The translations under genes and the position numbers were made by a program. A DNA stretch of 64,000 bases from Flavobacterium hydrophilum (GTDB lineage Bacteria > Bacteroidota > Bacteroidia > Flavobacteriales > Flavobacteriaceae): positions 310,001-374,000 of the forward strand of contig NZ_QJHL01000005.1 of assembly GCF_003202405.1 (NCBI RefSeq), written 5' to 3'. Below the pieces are notes generated by a model. The model did no database searches. It saw only the letters and a program-made list of their open reading frames with translations, and was not told the DNA's origin. Numbering within the stretch: position 1 is the stretch's first letter; each line of letters begins with the position of its first letter. Of the stretch, positions 50,906-60,869 are shown piece after piece.

Positions 50906-53512
50906 TTATTTCGCTACTTCTGCAGTTTGATTTCTAAAAACCAATTTACCATCAAAAGCATCAATCAAAATAATACTGTCTGTTGTTATATTTCCTGCCA
51001 GAATTTCTTTAGACAATTGGTTTAAAACCTCTCGCTGAATGACACGTTTTACCGGTCTTGCACCAAACTCGGGGTCATATCCTTTATCTGATAGATATTT
51101 GATTCCTTCAGGAGTTGCATCCATTGTAATACCTTGAAGTGCCAACATTTTGCTAACACTTTTAAGCTGTAAACTCACAATTCTCGAAATGTTATCGACT
51201 GTTAACGGAGTAAACATTACAATTTCGTCGATACGGTTTATAAATTCCGGACGAACGGTTTGTTTCAACAATCCTAAAACTTCAACTTTCGCAGCTTCAG
51301 TAGCGGCTTCTACACTTCCTTTTAGATTTTCAAACTTCTCTTGTATAATATGGCTTCCCATATTAGAGGTCATAATGATAATTGTGTTTTTAAAATCAGC
51401 CAGACGACCTTTGTTATCAGTTAATCGACCTTCATCTAAAACCTGCAATAAAATATTAAACGTATCCGGATGGGCTTTTTCGATCTCGTCTAACAAAATC
51501 ACAGAATACGGTTTTCTTCGAACAGCTTCGGTCAATTGCCCACCTTCATCATAACCTACATAACCCGGAGGAGCTCCTACTAAACGGCTCACACTGTGGC
51601 GTTCCTGATACTCACTCATATCGATACGTGTCATGGCATTTTCATCGTCAAAAAGATATTCGGCCAAAGCTTTTGCAAGTTCTGTTTTACCCACTCCGGT
51701 TGTTCCAAGGAATAAAAAGGTTCCAACAGGTTTTTTCATATCCTGTAATCCTGCTCGGCTTCTGCGAACAGCGTCGCTCACTGCTTCAATTGCCTCTTCC
51801 TGCCCTACTACTCTTCTATGCAGTTCTTCTTCAAGATGAAGGAGCTTTTCTCTTTCTGTCTGAAGCATTTTCATTACCGGAATTCCGGTCCATTTTGCAA
51901 CAACTTCCGCTATATCTTCGCGGGTTACTTCTTCTTTAATCAATGAAGTTCCGGATTGATACTCCTGTAATTGTTTTTGTAAACCATCCAGACGTTCTTG
52001 GGCCTCTTTTATTTTTCCGTAACGAATTTCAGCTACTTTACCGTAATCACCTTCACGTTCTGCACGTTCAGCTTCGTGTTTAAAATCTTCTATTTCTAAT
52101 TTCACTGCCTGAACTCCATCTACAACATCTTTTTCAGTTTTCCATTTAGTAAAGATTACATTTCGCTCTTCTTTCAGATTAGCCAAATCCATACGCAGGA
52201 TTTTAAGCTTGGACTCTTCTTTTTCACGTTTAATAGCTTCAATTTCAATTTCCAACTGCATAATTTTACGATCCAAAACATCCAGTTCTTCTGGTTTTGA
52301 ATTGATTTCCATACGCAATTTAGAAGCCGCTTCATCCATCAGATCAATAGCTTTATCCGGTAAAAAACGATTCGTGATATAGCGCTGTGAAAGTTCCACT
52401 GCTGCAATAATTGCTTCATCTTTTATCTGAACCTTATGGTGCGTTTCATATTTTTCTTTGATTCCACGTAAAATAGAAATGGCACTTTCAGTATCGGGTT
52501 CATCTACTAAAACCTTTTGAAAACGACGTTCAAGAGCTTTGTCTTTTTCAAAATATTTTTGATATTCATCTAAAGTCGTCGCCCCAATCGCTCTTAATTC
52601 TCCACGAGCCAAAGCCGGCTTTAGAATATTTGCCGCATCCATAGCGCCTTCACCTCCACCTGCACCTACAAGAGTGTGAATCTCGTCAATAAATAAAACA
52701 ATATCACCTTCGGCAGCTGTAACTTCTTTAACAACCGATTTTAAACGCTCTTCAAATTCTCCTTTGTATTTCGCTCCGGCAATCAAAGCTCCCATATCCA
52801 AAGAAAAAACAATTTTGTCTTTTAAATTTTCAGGCACATCGCCATCCACAATTCTGTGCGCTAAACCTTCTGCAATAGCGGTTTTACCAACTCCAGGTTC
52901 CCCAACTAGCATTGGATTGTTTTTTGTTCTTCGTGTTAGAATCTGTAATACACGGCGAATTTCTTCATCACGGCCAATCACGGGATCCAGTTTCCCGGTT
53001 CGTGCTAATTCGTTTAAGTTTTTAGCGTATTTATTCAGTGCATTATAAGTTTCCTCAGCAGAAGCAGAAGTTACCCTTTCGCCTTTTCTAAGTTCTTCTA
53101 TAGTTGCTTTTAAAGCTTTTCCGGTAACACCCTGATCCTTTAAAATTTGGGCAACTTTACTTTTTGAATCAAAAATGGCTAAAATTAAATGTTCGATCGA
53201 AACGTATTCGTCGTTCATTTTTTGTGCGATGATTTCAGCTTCATTCAAAGCTTTATTCGCATCTCTGGAAAGCAAGATATCACCTCCGGAAACTTTTGGA
53301 AAACTTTGAATTGTACTGTCCAGGACTTGCAAAAACAAGGGTACATTTACATTGAGTTTTTTCAAAATGAATGGCGCAACATTTTCATCAACCTCAAAAA
53401 TGGCTTTAAAAATATGTTCGTTTTCTATTTGTTGCTGTCCATATCTTTGTGCCAGTTGCTGAGACAACTGAATGGCTTCCTGCGATTTAGTTGTAAATTT
53501 ATTTATATTCAT
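50906..53512 (-). CDS. clpB: ATP-dependent disaggregase ClpB
   Basis: An 868-residue AAA+ chaperone that rescues aggregated proteins with DnaK. In order: Clp N-terminal repeats (1-145), first AAA module with Walker A GEPGVGKT (204-211) and FIDEIHTLVGAG, the long coiled-coil middle domain characteristic of ClpB rather than ClpA/C (about 405-525), the second AAA module with GTTGVGKT and RIDMSEYQERHSVSRLVGAP (about 640-660), and the C-terminal D2-small domain. Length is typical. It is monocistronic. Confidence 0.97.
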   Translation of the reverse strand: MNINKFTTKSQEAIQLSQQLAQRYGQQQIENEHIFKAIFEVDENVAPFILKKLNVNVPLFLQVLDSTIQSFPKVSGGDILLSRDANKALNEAEIIAQKMNDEYVSIEHLILAIFDSKSKVAQILKDQGVTGKALKATIEELRKGERVTSASAEETYNALNKYAKNLNELARTGKLDPVIGRDEEIRRVLQILTRRTKNNPMLVGEPGVGKTAIAEGLAHRIVDGDVPENLKDKIVFSLDMGALIAGAKYKGEFEERLKSVVKEVTAAEGDIVLFIDEIHTLVGAGGGEGAMDAANILKPALARGELRAIGATTLDEYQKYFEKDKALERRFQKVLVDEPDTESAISILRGIKEKYETHHKVQIKDEAIIAAVELSQRYITNRFLPDKAIDLMDEAASKLRMEINSKPEELDVLDRKIMQLEIEIEAIKREKEESKLKILRMDLANLKEERNVIFTKWKTEKDVVDGVQAVKLEIEDFKHEAERAEREGDYGKVAEIRYGKIKEAQERLDGLQKQLQEYQSGTSLIKEEVTREDIAEVVAKWTGIPVMKMLQTEREKLLHLEEELHRRVVGQEEAIEAVSDAVRRSRAGLQDMKKPVGTFLFLGTTGVGKTELAKALAEYLFDDENAMTRIDMSEYQERHSVSRLVGAPPGYVGYDEGGQLTEAVRRKPYSVILLDEIEKAHPDTFNILLQVLDEGRLTDNKGRLADFKNTIIIMTSNMGSHIIQEKFENLKGSVEAATEAAKVEVLGLLKQTVRPEFINRIDEIVMFTPLTVDNISRIVSLQLKSVSKMLALQGITMDATPEGIKYLSDKGYDPEFGARPVKRVIQREVLNQLSKEILAGNITTDSIILIDAFDGKLVFRNQTAEVAK

Positions 53513-53606
53513 ATCTGTAAGATTTAGGATTGGATTATTATTTTATCAATATTCGATAACATTAAAATTAGAATTTATTGCATTAAATTTTTAACTTTAA
53601 ATGCTC

Positions 53607-53614
53607 TACCTTTG
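53607..53614 (+). promoter_or_regulatory. Possible -7 box of the ytxJ promoter
   Basis: TACCTTTG matches TAnnTTTG exactly, 106 bp before the ATG. A -33 TTG at 53578-53580 is 26 bp away, which is long, so the call is tentative. Confidence 0.4.
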
Positions 53615-53720
53615 TGCATATTTCAAAATATATTCCACACTAAAATTACAGACAAAATGACACCAAAAAGAGTTTTTTTAGCTGTTTTCAAACGTCAAAA
53701 AGTCACAAAACAAGTCAAAT

Positions 53721-54110
53721 ATGAGTTTTTTAAATTCAATCTTCGGAAATTCAGAGAATACAGATTCTCCTAAAAGCAATATAAACTGGACCGAATTAAC
53801 GGATATTTTACAGTTACAGGAAATTGAAGCAATATCGAAAGAAAAACCGGTTGTGATTTTCAAACACAGCACAAGATGCAGTATTAGCCGAATGGCTTTG
53901 AAGCAATTTGAACGCGAGTTTGATCTTAATGACATTGTAGATGCCTATTTTCTTGATTTGATTGCGCACCGAGATGTTTCGAATGAAATAGCCCGAAAAT
54001 TCAATGTATACCACGAGTCACCACAATTGATTTTAATAAAAAACGGTAAAGCTGTTTATGATGTTTCACACAGCGATATTGATGCAGAAGCACTGAAAAA
54101 TAAAGTCTAA
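53721..54110 (+). CDS. ytxJ: YtxJ-like bacillithiol-system thioredoxin-fold protein
   Basis: A 129-residue cytoplasmic protein of the YtxJ family, monothiol thioredoxin-fold proteins that travel with bacillithiol biosynthesis and bacilliredoxins. The active site is HSTRCSIS with a single cysteine (Cys53), then the family motif AHRDVSNEIARKFNVYHESPQLILIKNG (about 90-117) including the cis-Pro of the fold. It probably exchanges disulfides with bacillithiolated proteins. It is monocistronic and convergent with the amylase gene. Confidence 0.9.
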   Translation: MSFLNSIFGNSENTDSPKSNINWTELTDILQLQEIEAISKEKPVVIFKHSTRCSISRMALKQFEREFDLNDIVDAYFLDLIAHRDVSNEIARKFNVYHESPQLILIKNGKAVYDVSHSDIDAEALKNKV

Positions 54111-54151
54111 TTAAAATGGGCGCTTTAAATAATTTAAAGCGCCCATTTTAA
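54111..54151. terminator. Bidirectional terminator between ytxJ and the amylase gene
   Basis: A 20-bp perfect inverted repeat (54111-54130 with 54132-54151) centred on one base, with a GC core GGGCGC / GCGCCC and A/T flanks, one base past the ytxJ stop codon. Confidence 0.9.
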
Positions 54152-54153
54152 AT

Positions 54154-56016
54154 TTATTTTAATTCATAAATAAAAGATTCAGAAGGCAGGATATTAACTT
54201 TCATGACTCCTTCACCTTTATCTATTTTTAACTGAACTGAATTCTTTTCATACAATTGATCTGTTAATTTATATTCCCTGTCTTTTAAATTCCATTTCGA
54301 AACAACATCAGAAGGAATTTTCAAATTGAATTCACTTGTTTTCTCAGAAGAAAAATTGACCACAATAATTAATTTTTGATTATCAGACCAACGCACAAAA
54401 GAATAAATCGAAGGATCATAATCCTGATTATTCAAACGATTTACAGATTGAATCTCTTGAAATTCGCCCATTAAAGCTGAGCTGGTAATGGAAAAATTCA
54501 GTAAACGTTTGTAAAAATTACGTAAACTTTTTTCTGAATCAGATAATTTTCCGCCATCAAATCTTCCATCATTCATCCAGCGCTGATGATTGGGAACTCC
54601 AATATAATCAAAAATAGAAGTTCTGGACCGCGTTCCAAAGCCAGCATTTTCATTTCCGGCCTCGCCAACTTCCTGACCAAAGTAAATCATTGTTGGAGAG
54701 GTACTGATTGTTGTTGAGATAACCATTAAAGGTTTTCCCCTCTCGGGAGTTCCTGCAAATTCAGGACTTGCTAATCGCTGCTCATCATGATTGTCTAAAA
54801 AATGCAGCATATGATGTTCAATATCCGACATTCCTTTTTGAATATCTGATAAACCGTCAGGAGAAGATTTTCCTCGAATTATATCTTTGAGTTTATCGTA
54901 GGTTTCTACTTTATCATACAAATAATCCATTTTTCCTAAGTGGATATAATTGCGATATTCTTTCGGATTATAAACTTCTGCTAATAAAAAAGCATCTGGA
55001 TTTTTCATTTTAATGGATGAATTCATATAACTCCAAAATTCATACGGAACCATTTCTGCCATATCGTAACGAAATCCGTCAATACCTTTTGCTGTCCAAT
55101 ATAAAGCGATCGATTTAAATTTTTTCCAGGAATCAGGAACATCTTTGTTCTGCCAAAATGCAAAATGCTCCTGATATGATTTTTGCTCAAATCCGGCAGG
55201 AAGTTCAGGAAAATCTTTAGAACCGTCAGGACGAATCCCGTAATTTACTTTTACGGTTTCATACCAGTCGTTTTGATCCGGCTTTGCTTTTCTGGAACCA
55301 TTGCCCGTCCATTTTGCAGGATTTTCATCAAAAAAACCATCAACCAATGGATTTTTTGCTCCATTTAACGGAATATCATCTTCCGGTATTTGAAAAGGCG
55401 TTTTTGGAATGTAATAAAAATTATTGTTCCTGCTGTATTCAACACTTACATCATCATCGATTCCAAAATCTTTCACACCGTCAGGATTATTTTTACCTTC
55501 ATATTTCCTCGCAATATGATTAGGCACAATATCAATAATCACTTTTAAACCGGCTTTATGCGTACGTGAAATCAAAGCCTCAAATTCCTGCAATCTATTA
55601 GCAGGATTTACTGCTAAATCAGGATTTACATTATAATAATCTTTAACAGCATATGGAGAACCTGCACGTCCTTTTACTGCTTCAGGATCATCATTTGAAA
55701 TCCCATAAGCAGTATAATCACGTACTAAGGCGTGATGAGGAACTCCTGTATACCAAATATAATTTACACCCAAATCCTTTATTTCATCAAGTGCTTTATC
55801 TGTAAAATCACTAAATTTTCCAACACCATTTTCTTCAATGGTTCCCCAAGGCTTATTTGTTGTATTTTTATTCCCAAACAAACGGGCAAAAACTTGATAA
55901 ACAACAATTTTTCCCTGATCAGGTTTTTTATCTTTAATATCTATGTGTTTTGTTTTACAGGAAATTACAACGAAAACGAAAACAACTATTACTGCTATAT
56001 TTTTTTTATTTATCAT
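54154..56016 (-). CDS. GH13 alpha-amylase family lipoprotein
   Basis: A 620-residue glycoside hydrolase family 13 enzyme with a lipobox (VVISC, Cys20), so probably on the outer membrane or in the periplasm. All four GH13 regions are present: IDIVPNH (161-167), GFRYDMAEM with nucleophile Asp318, LLAEVY with acid/base Glu347, and LDNHDEQR with Asp411. A C-terminal beta domain (about 530-620) follows. It should act on alpha-1,4-linked glucans; exact specificity (amylase, neopullulanase or other) is not readable. No SusC/SusD genes lie beside it. Confidence 0.93.
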   Translation of the reverse strand: MINKKNIAVIVVFVFVVISCKTKHIDIKDKKPDQGKIVVYQVFARLFGNKNTTNKPWGTIEENGVGKFSDFTDKALDEIKDLGVNYIWYTGVPHHALVRDYTAYGISNDDPEAVKGRAGSPYAVKDYYNVNPDLAVNPANRLQEFEALISRTHKAGLKVIIDIVPNHIARKYEGKNNPDGVKDFGIDDDVSVEYSRNNNFYYIPKTPFQIPEDDIPLNGAKNPLVDGFFDENPAKWTGNGSRKAKPDQNDWYETVKVNYGIRPDGSKDFPELPAGFEQKSYQEHFAFWQNKDVPDSWKKFKSIALYWTAKGIDGFRYDMAEMVPYEFWSYMNSSIKMKNPDAFLLAEVYNPKEYRNYIHLGKMDYLYDKVETYDKLKDIIRGKSSPDGLSDIQKGMSDIEHHMLHFLDNHDEQRLASPEFAGTPERGKPLMVISTTISTSPTMIYFGQEVGEAGNENAGFGTRSRTSIFDYIGVPNHQRWMNDGRFDGGKLSDSEKSLRNFYKRLLNFSITSSALMGEFQEIQSVNRLNNQDYDPSIYSFVRWSDNQKLIIVVNFSSEKTSEFNLKIPSDVVSKWNLKDREYKLTDQLYEKNSVQLKIDKGEGVMKVNILPSESFIYELK

Positions 56017-56226
56017 TTTTCATTCAATTGATTCACAATAATCACTTCTAAAGTTAGATTAATTTGTAAAGATTAAAAGTTTTTAGAAAAAATATATCAG
56101 GGTTTATTTTCAAAAAAAGAACTACAACGAAAGAGTTTCTGTTTTTGTTGATAAATTTAAATTTCCAAATATCAGTTTTGCATTATAAATAAATCTTAAT
56201 ATGGATTCAGGTTGCTACCTTTTTCA

Positions 56227-56234
56227 TAAATTTG
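56227..56234 (+). promoter_or_regulatory. Probable -7 box of the OstA-like gene
   Basis: TAAATTTG matches TAnnTTTG, 16 bp before the TTG start codon. A TTG at 56212-56214 is closer than a usual -33 element. Confidence 0.5.
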
Positions 56235-56250
56235 ACAAAAATTAAATCAA

Positions 56251-57918
56251 TTGAAGAAATTACTCTTTTTCATATCTTTTTGTTTGCTTTTAGTAAATGT
56301 GCAAGGCGTTTTTGCACAAGCACCTAAAAAAATAATAGTAGAAAACTCAGACTTTTCAGATGTCAACGAAGTAGAAATCCCAGGTGCACTTTTACTTACC
56401 GGAAATGTAAAAATAAATCATGATGGTGTAGTCCTTACTTGTAATAAAGCCTATTTCTTTCAAAAAGAAAATTACATCAAAGCTTTTGGAAATGTACAAC
56501 TCGTACAAGGTGATACATTATACTTAAATAGCAAATACGCCGAATACAGTGGTAATGTAAAAAAAGCTTTCGCAACCGGAAATGCTGTTATGACCTCTCC
56601 TGATGCAACTTTACAAACGGACACCATCAATTTTGACCGAAATGTACAAGAGGTTTTTTACAATACTAAAGGAACAATTGTTAACAAAGACAATACATTG
56701 GTTAGTAAATCAGGAAGATACTACGTAGCGCAGAAAAAATTTCAGTTTTTAACGGAAGTAACGCTTACAAACCCGAAATATGTTATGAAATCTAATCACT
56801 TAGATTATTACAGCAACTCAGGGCATTCCTATTTGTTTGGACCATCAACCATTACAAGCAAAACAAATTATATCTATACCGAAAATGGTTTTTACGACAC
56901 CAAGAAAAACCTGGCACACTTCCTACGAAAATCGTACATAAAATACGATGACCGGCGAATAGAAGGTGACAGTCTGTTTTACAATAGAAATACCGAATTT
57001 GCTTCAGCTACTCGAAACGTAAAAATTACAGATTCTATAAACAAGGGAATCGTAAAAGGTCATTATGCCGAATTATACAAACTAAAAGATTCCATGTTTG
57101 TAACTAAAAGAGCGGTTGCCATAAATTTGGTTGAAAAAGATTCTGTTTATATACATGGTAAAAAATTAATGGTTACCGGAAAAGAAGGTGAAAGAATTAT
57201 CAGGGCTTTTAATAATGTTCGCTTTTACAAAATAGATATGAGTGGAAAATGTGATTCTCTTCATTCAAACAGCAAAACAGCGCTCACAAAATTAATAAAG
57301 AATCCAATTTTATGGAATGGAGAAAGCCAGATTACGGGGGATCTAATGCATTTAATTGGGGATAACAAAACCCGAAAATTAGATTCCCTTAAAGTGTTCA
57401 ATAATACCTTTCTCATATCGAAGGATACGCTCGGAACAGGATATAATCAGGTCAAAGGCCTCAACCTGTTCGGAAAATTCAGGGACGGAAAACTTCATGA
57501 TGTAGATATTATAAAAAACACTGAAGCTATATATTACGCACGAAATTCAGCAAACGAACTTGTAGGAATTGACAAAAGTGTAAGCAGCAGAATTAATCTT
57601 ATTATAGAGAATAACCAAGTTGACAACATCACCCTTTTTAAGAACGTGCAAAGCGATAGTTATCCTGAAGACGAATTAGCCGAAAATGACCGTAAATTAA
57701 AAGGTTTTGTCTGGCGTGGAGACGAACGAATAAAATCAAAAGATGATATTTTTCCTCCCGAAGAAAACGAACTGAATGATAAATTAGTTAAAGAAGGAAA
57801 AGCAGAAGATGCTAAACCAAATGTTCCCATGAAAGTCAGGAAGGAAACATTAAATTACGACAAAAAGAAACCTGCTGCAAAAGCCAGTACAGCGACCAAA
57901 GCAAAAGCTAAAAAATAA
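56251..57918 (+). CDS. OstA/LptA-like periplasmic protein (LPS transport type), TTG start
   Basis: A 555-residue exported protein. The signal peptide KKLLFFISFCLLLVNVQGVFAQ is only complete if translation starts at the TTG at 56251; no ATG precedes the signal region. The body is an OstA/LptA-type beta-jellyroll repeat (about 28-260, GALLLTGNVKINHDGVVLTC, AFGNVQLVQGDTLY, YAEYSGNVKKAF) that continues in a longer C-terminal part. LptA-type proteins carry lipopolysaccharide across the periplasm. The C-terminus is Lys/Ala-rich and probably disordered. It is followed by an aminotransferase gene 79 bp on. Confidence 0.85.
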   Translation: MKKLLFFISFCLLLVNVQGVFAQAPKKIIVENSDFSDVNEVEIPGALLLTGNVKINHDGVVLTCNKAYFFQKENYIKAFGNVQLVQGDTLYLNSKYAEYSGNVKKAFATGNAVMTSPDATLQTDTINFDRNVQEVFYNTKGTIVNKDNTLVSKSGRYYVAQKKFQFLTEVTLTNPKYVMKSNHLDYYSNSGHSYLFGPSTITSKTNYIYTENGFYDTKKNLAHFLRKSYIKYDDRRIEGDSLFYNRNTEFASATRNVKITDSINKGIVKGHYAELYKLKDSMFVTKRAVAINLVEKDSVYIHGKKLMVTGKEGERIIRAFNNVRFYKIDMSGKCDSLHSNSKTALTKLIKNPILWNGESQITGDLMHLIGDNKTRKLDSLKVFNNTFLISKDTLGTGYNQVKGLNLFGKFRDGKLHDVDIIKNTEAIYYARNSANELVGIDKSVSSRINLIIENNQVDNITLFKNVQSDSYPEDELAENDRKLKGFVWRGDERIKSKDDIFPPEENELNDKLVKEGKAEDAKPNVPMKVRKETLNYDKKKPAAKASTATKAKAKK

Positions 57919-57997
57919 TTTTAGTTGCAGTCGGATTTTAAGCAACTGGAAAACAACTCAGAACATAAAAATCTTAGTTCCTTAGAAACTCAAAAAA

Positions 57998-59188
57998 ATG
58001 AATCCGGATTTTATAAAATATCAGGCGCAAACTTCCCCTTATCCACTCGGAATGGAAGTTTCACATGCCATTGGCTCTTATATTTACGATACGAACAATA
58101 AAAAGTATTTAGATTTTGTAGCTGGTGTATCAGCCTGTACACTTGGTCACCAGCATCCACGCGTTAATCAGGCTATAAAAGATCAGTTAGACAAATATTC
58201 GCATGTAATGGTTTATGGTGAATATTCTCAAAGTCCGGCTGTTGAATATTGCAAATTAATGGCTTCACTCCTGCCGGAATCTTTAAATAAAACCTATTTA
58301 GTAAATTCCGGAACAGAAGCAATCGAAGGAGCGCTTAAACTGGCTAAACGAACAACAGGCCGCAGTCAGCTTATTTCATGTCACAATGCCTACCATGGAA
58401 ACACCATGGGTTCGATGAGTGTTATGGGATTTGAAGAACGCAAACAGGCTTTTCGGCCATTACTCCCGGATGTTGATTTTATTACGTTTAACAACGAAGA
58501 TGATTTACAAAAAATAACCACACGAACAGCCGGAATTTTACTTGAAACGATTCAGGGAGGTGCCGGTTTTATTCAGCCTGAAAATAACTTTCTGCAAAAA
58601 GTTCGTAAACGTTGTGACGAAGTGGGTGCGATGATGATTTTAGATGAAATTCAGCCAGGTTTTGGACGCACGGGAAAATTATTTGGTTTCGAAAACTATA
58701 ATGTTGTTCCGGATATTGTGGTCATGGGAAAAGGTATGGGCGGTGGAATGCCCGTAGGTGCTTTTACGGCAGCTGCTGAAAAAATGGACCTTTTAACAGA
58801 GAATCCAAAATTAGGACATATCACAACTTTTGGAGGCCATCCTGTCATTGCGTCAGCCTGTCTGGCGACTTTGAAGGAATTAACTGAAACTAATTTGATA
58901 CCGGAAACTTTAGAGAAAGAAAAGCTCTTCAGATCATTTTTGGTACATCCTTTGATAACAGAAATTAGAGGAAAAGGATTAATGCTTGCCGCCATGACTG
59001 AAACTGCCGAAATAACCAATCAGGTAATTTTAAACTGTCAGGAAAAAGGGCTCATTTTATTCTGGCTGCTGTTTGAAGGCTGCGCTATTAGAATAACACC
59101 GCCATTAACAATTTCTGAAGAAGAAATAAAAGAAGGTTGTACCATAATCTTAAATGTTATGGATGAAATCCTAAAACAAAAAGCATAA
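57998..59188 (+). CDS. Class III pyridoxal-phosphate aminotransferase
   Basis: A 396-residue PLP enzyme of the acetylornithine/ornithine aminotransferase group. Motifs: VNSGTEAIEGALKLAKR (102-118), YHGNTMGSM (132-140), LDEIQPGFGRTG (215-226, with cofactor-contacting Asp216) and the Schiff-base lysine in VMGKGMGGG (Lys245). Such enzymes move the terminal amino group of ornithine, acetylornithine, GABA or related compounds; which one applies here is not clear, since no arginine biosynthesis genes adjoin it. It lies downstream of the OstA-like gene on the same strand. Confidence 0.9.
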   Translation: MNPDFIKYQAQTSPYPLGMEVSHAIGSYIYDTNNKKYLDFVAGVSACTLGHQHPRVNQAIKDQLDKYSHVMVYGEYSQSPAVEYCKLMASLLPESLNKTYLVNSGTEAIEGALKLAKRTTGRSQLISCHNAYHGNTMGSMSVMGFEERKQAFRPLLPDVDFITFNNEDDLQKITTRTAGILLETIQGGAGFIQPENNFLQKVRKRCDEVGAMMILDEIQPGFGRTGKLFGFENYNVVPDIVVMGKGMGGGMPVGAFTAAAEKMDLLTENPKLGHITTFGGHPVIASACLATLKELTETNLIPETLEKEKLFRSFLVHPLITEIRGKGLMLAAMTETAEITNQVILNCQEKGLILFWLLFEGCAIRITPPLTISEEEIKEGCTIILNVMDEILKQKA

Positions 59189-59199
59189 TACCAATTTGG

Positions 59200-59289
59200 A
59201 GCTAATTCCAGCTATTCACTTTATCTTTTGCTTTTTAAAGAAAAAAACAAAAGGATATCGTTTCTATCTGGGCTATGGCTGCTGAATTA
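59200..59289 (-). repeat. Intergenic hairpin repeat, family A copy 3 (inverted)
   Basis: Read on the minus strand: AGCCCAGATAGAAACGATATCC, a hairpin arm TTTTGTTTTT, its partner AAAAAGCAAAAGAT, and the right end AAAGTGAATAGCTGGAA. The ends match copies at 9797-9892 and 38485-38580. It fills the spacer after the aminotransferase gene and may end its transcript. Confidence 0.62.
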
Positions 59290-59471
59290 AAATAAAAACC
59301 AAAAAAATAAAGAACAAATAATCTTTTATATATCAGAAGATTAAAACTAAAAACAGAACATAAATTCTGTCCATATTGTTAATTAAATTGTTCAAAACAA
59401 TAAATTTCCTTTTCTCACTAAATAATATGGTTGCCTAAATTTATAACAGGCTAATTTCAAAAAAACAAAGT

Positions 59472-60869
59472 ATGCAATTAAGCAACGAAGAAGAAGATTA
59501 TAACCTATCCCTATCCAAATTTGAGTCAATGTTAAAAACTAACAAAGTGCTCTTTTTTGATTCTGAAGAATTCGAAGAAATTATTCTTCATTACTTAGAC
59601 ATAGGCAAGGCTAATTTAGCAAAAAAGGCCTTAAAACTTGCATTAGACCAACACCCAAAATCTACAGGCTTAAAATTAGTACAAGTAGAAATGCTGGTTT
59701 ACGATGATAAATTAGATATCGCCGAGAAACTTTTAAATGAGTTATATGCAATTGAACCGAACAACGAGGAAATTTACATTCAGAAAGCAAATATCTGTTC
59801 TAAAAGAGATCAACACGAAAAAGCAGTAGAATTACTTAAAATTGCCTTGCAATATACAGATGATTTCGCCGATGTATATAATTTAATCGGAATGGAGTAT
59901 CTTTTTATGGATAACCTCGAGATGGCCAAAGACAGCTTCATCAAATGTCTTGAAGAAGATTTAGAAGATCAGTCGGCTTTATACAATGTCGTTTATTGTT
60001 TTGAATTTTTAGATCAAAATCAGGAAGCAATTGTATATCTGAATGATTACATCAATAAAAACCCGTATAGCGAAATCGCGTGGCATCAGCTTGGAAGACT
60101 GCATTATGGTATAAAAGAATACGAAAACGCAATTCGCGCTTTTGACTATGCAACCCTGATTGACGAAGAATTTCTGGGAGCTTTCATGGAAAAAGCAAAA
60201 GCTTACGAGCGTCTTAAAAAATACACTCAGGCGATAGAAAGTTACAACCGAACTATTGAATTGGATGACGCAACTTCTTACGCATTATTGCGAATTGGAA
60301 AATGCTATGAAAAATTAGGAAATACAGTTTTAGCCCTAAAATATTATAACCAAACCGTTCACGAAGATCCACTTCTTGACAAAGGATGGATCGCTATTAC
60401 TGATTTTTACGTTCGCCAGAAAAACTTTCAGAAAGCATTATTTTTTGTCAATAAAGCATTAGCAATAGATAATCAAAATCGGTTATACTGGAAACGTTAT
60501 GCTACTATAAACAAACAAATGAACTTTTTTGAAGAAGCTGAGTTTGGATACAGAAAAGCTGTAGAGTTTGGTGATTATGCATTAGACACGTGGTTATTCT
60601 GGGTAGATATTCTTCAGTTTTTAGGTGAATTTGACAGCGCAATACAAACATTACTGCAAGCTTCCGAATATTTTCCGGAAGAAAACGAGGTAGAATACCG
60701 TTTGGCCGGATTGTATTTTATGATTCAGGACAATACAAAAGCAAAATTTCATTTAAGTAACGGCTTGCGTTTAAACTTTGATAATTATATTTTAATCGAA
60801 GATTTATTCCCTGTAGTCTGGACAAAAAAAATGGTAAAAAATTATATTGAAAAACATAGAAAACAATAA
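59472..60869 (+). CDS. Tetratricopeptide repeat protein
   Basis: A 465-residue cytoplasmic protein with no signal peptide, built of about ten TPR helical hairpins (for example AKKALKLALDQHPKSTGLKL, ALKYYNQTVHEDPLLDKGW, ALFFVNKALAIDNQNRLYWK, each about 34 residues apart). It is probably a protein-interaction scaffold; no catalytic domain is seen. Its stop codon overlaps the aroE start by one base (TAATG at 60867-60871), so the two are translationally coupled, a conserved arrangement I would expect in flavobacteria. Confidence 0.9.
   Translation: MQLSNEEEDYNLSLSKFESMLKTNKVLFFDSEEFEEIILHYLDIGKANLAKKALKLALDQHPKSTGLKLVQVEMLVYDDKLDIAEKLLNELYAIEPNNEEIYIQKANICSKRDQHEKAVELLKIALQYTDDFADVYNLIGMEYLFMDNLEMAKDSFIKCLEEDLEDQSALYNVVYCFEFLDQNQEAIVYLNDYINKNPYSEIAWHQLGRLHYGIKEYENAIRAFDYATLIDEEFLGAFMEKAKAYERLKKYTQAIESYNRTIELDDATSYALLRIGKCYEKLGNTVLALKYYNQTVHEDPLLDKGWIAITDFYVRQKNFQKALFFVNKALAIDNQNRLYWKRYATINKQMNFFEEAEFGYRKAVEFGDYALDTWLFWVDILQFLGEFDSAIQTLLQASEYFPEENEVEYRLAGLYFMIQDNTKAKFHLSNGLRLNFDNYILIEDLFPVVWTKKMVKNYIEKHRKQ

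Noticed and set aside
53657..53773. A 38-codon ATG frame overlapping the ytxJ start in another frame, possible upstream leader peptide.
   Set aside because: It is Lys/Arg/Phe-rich with no regulatory codon run or hairpin, and its second half only reads ytxJ out of frame.
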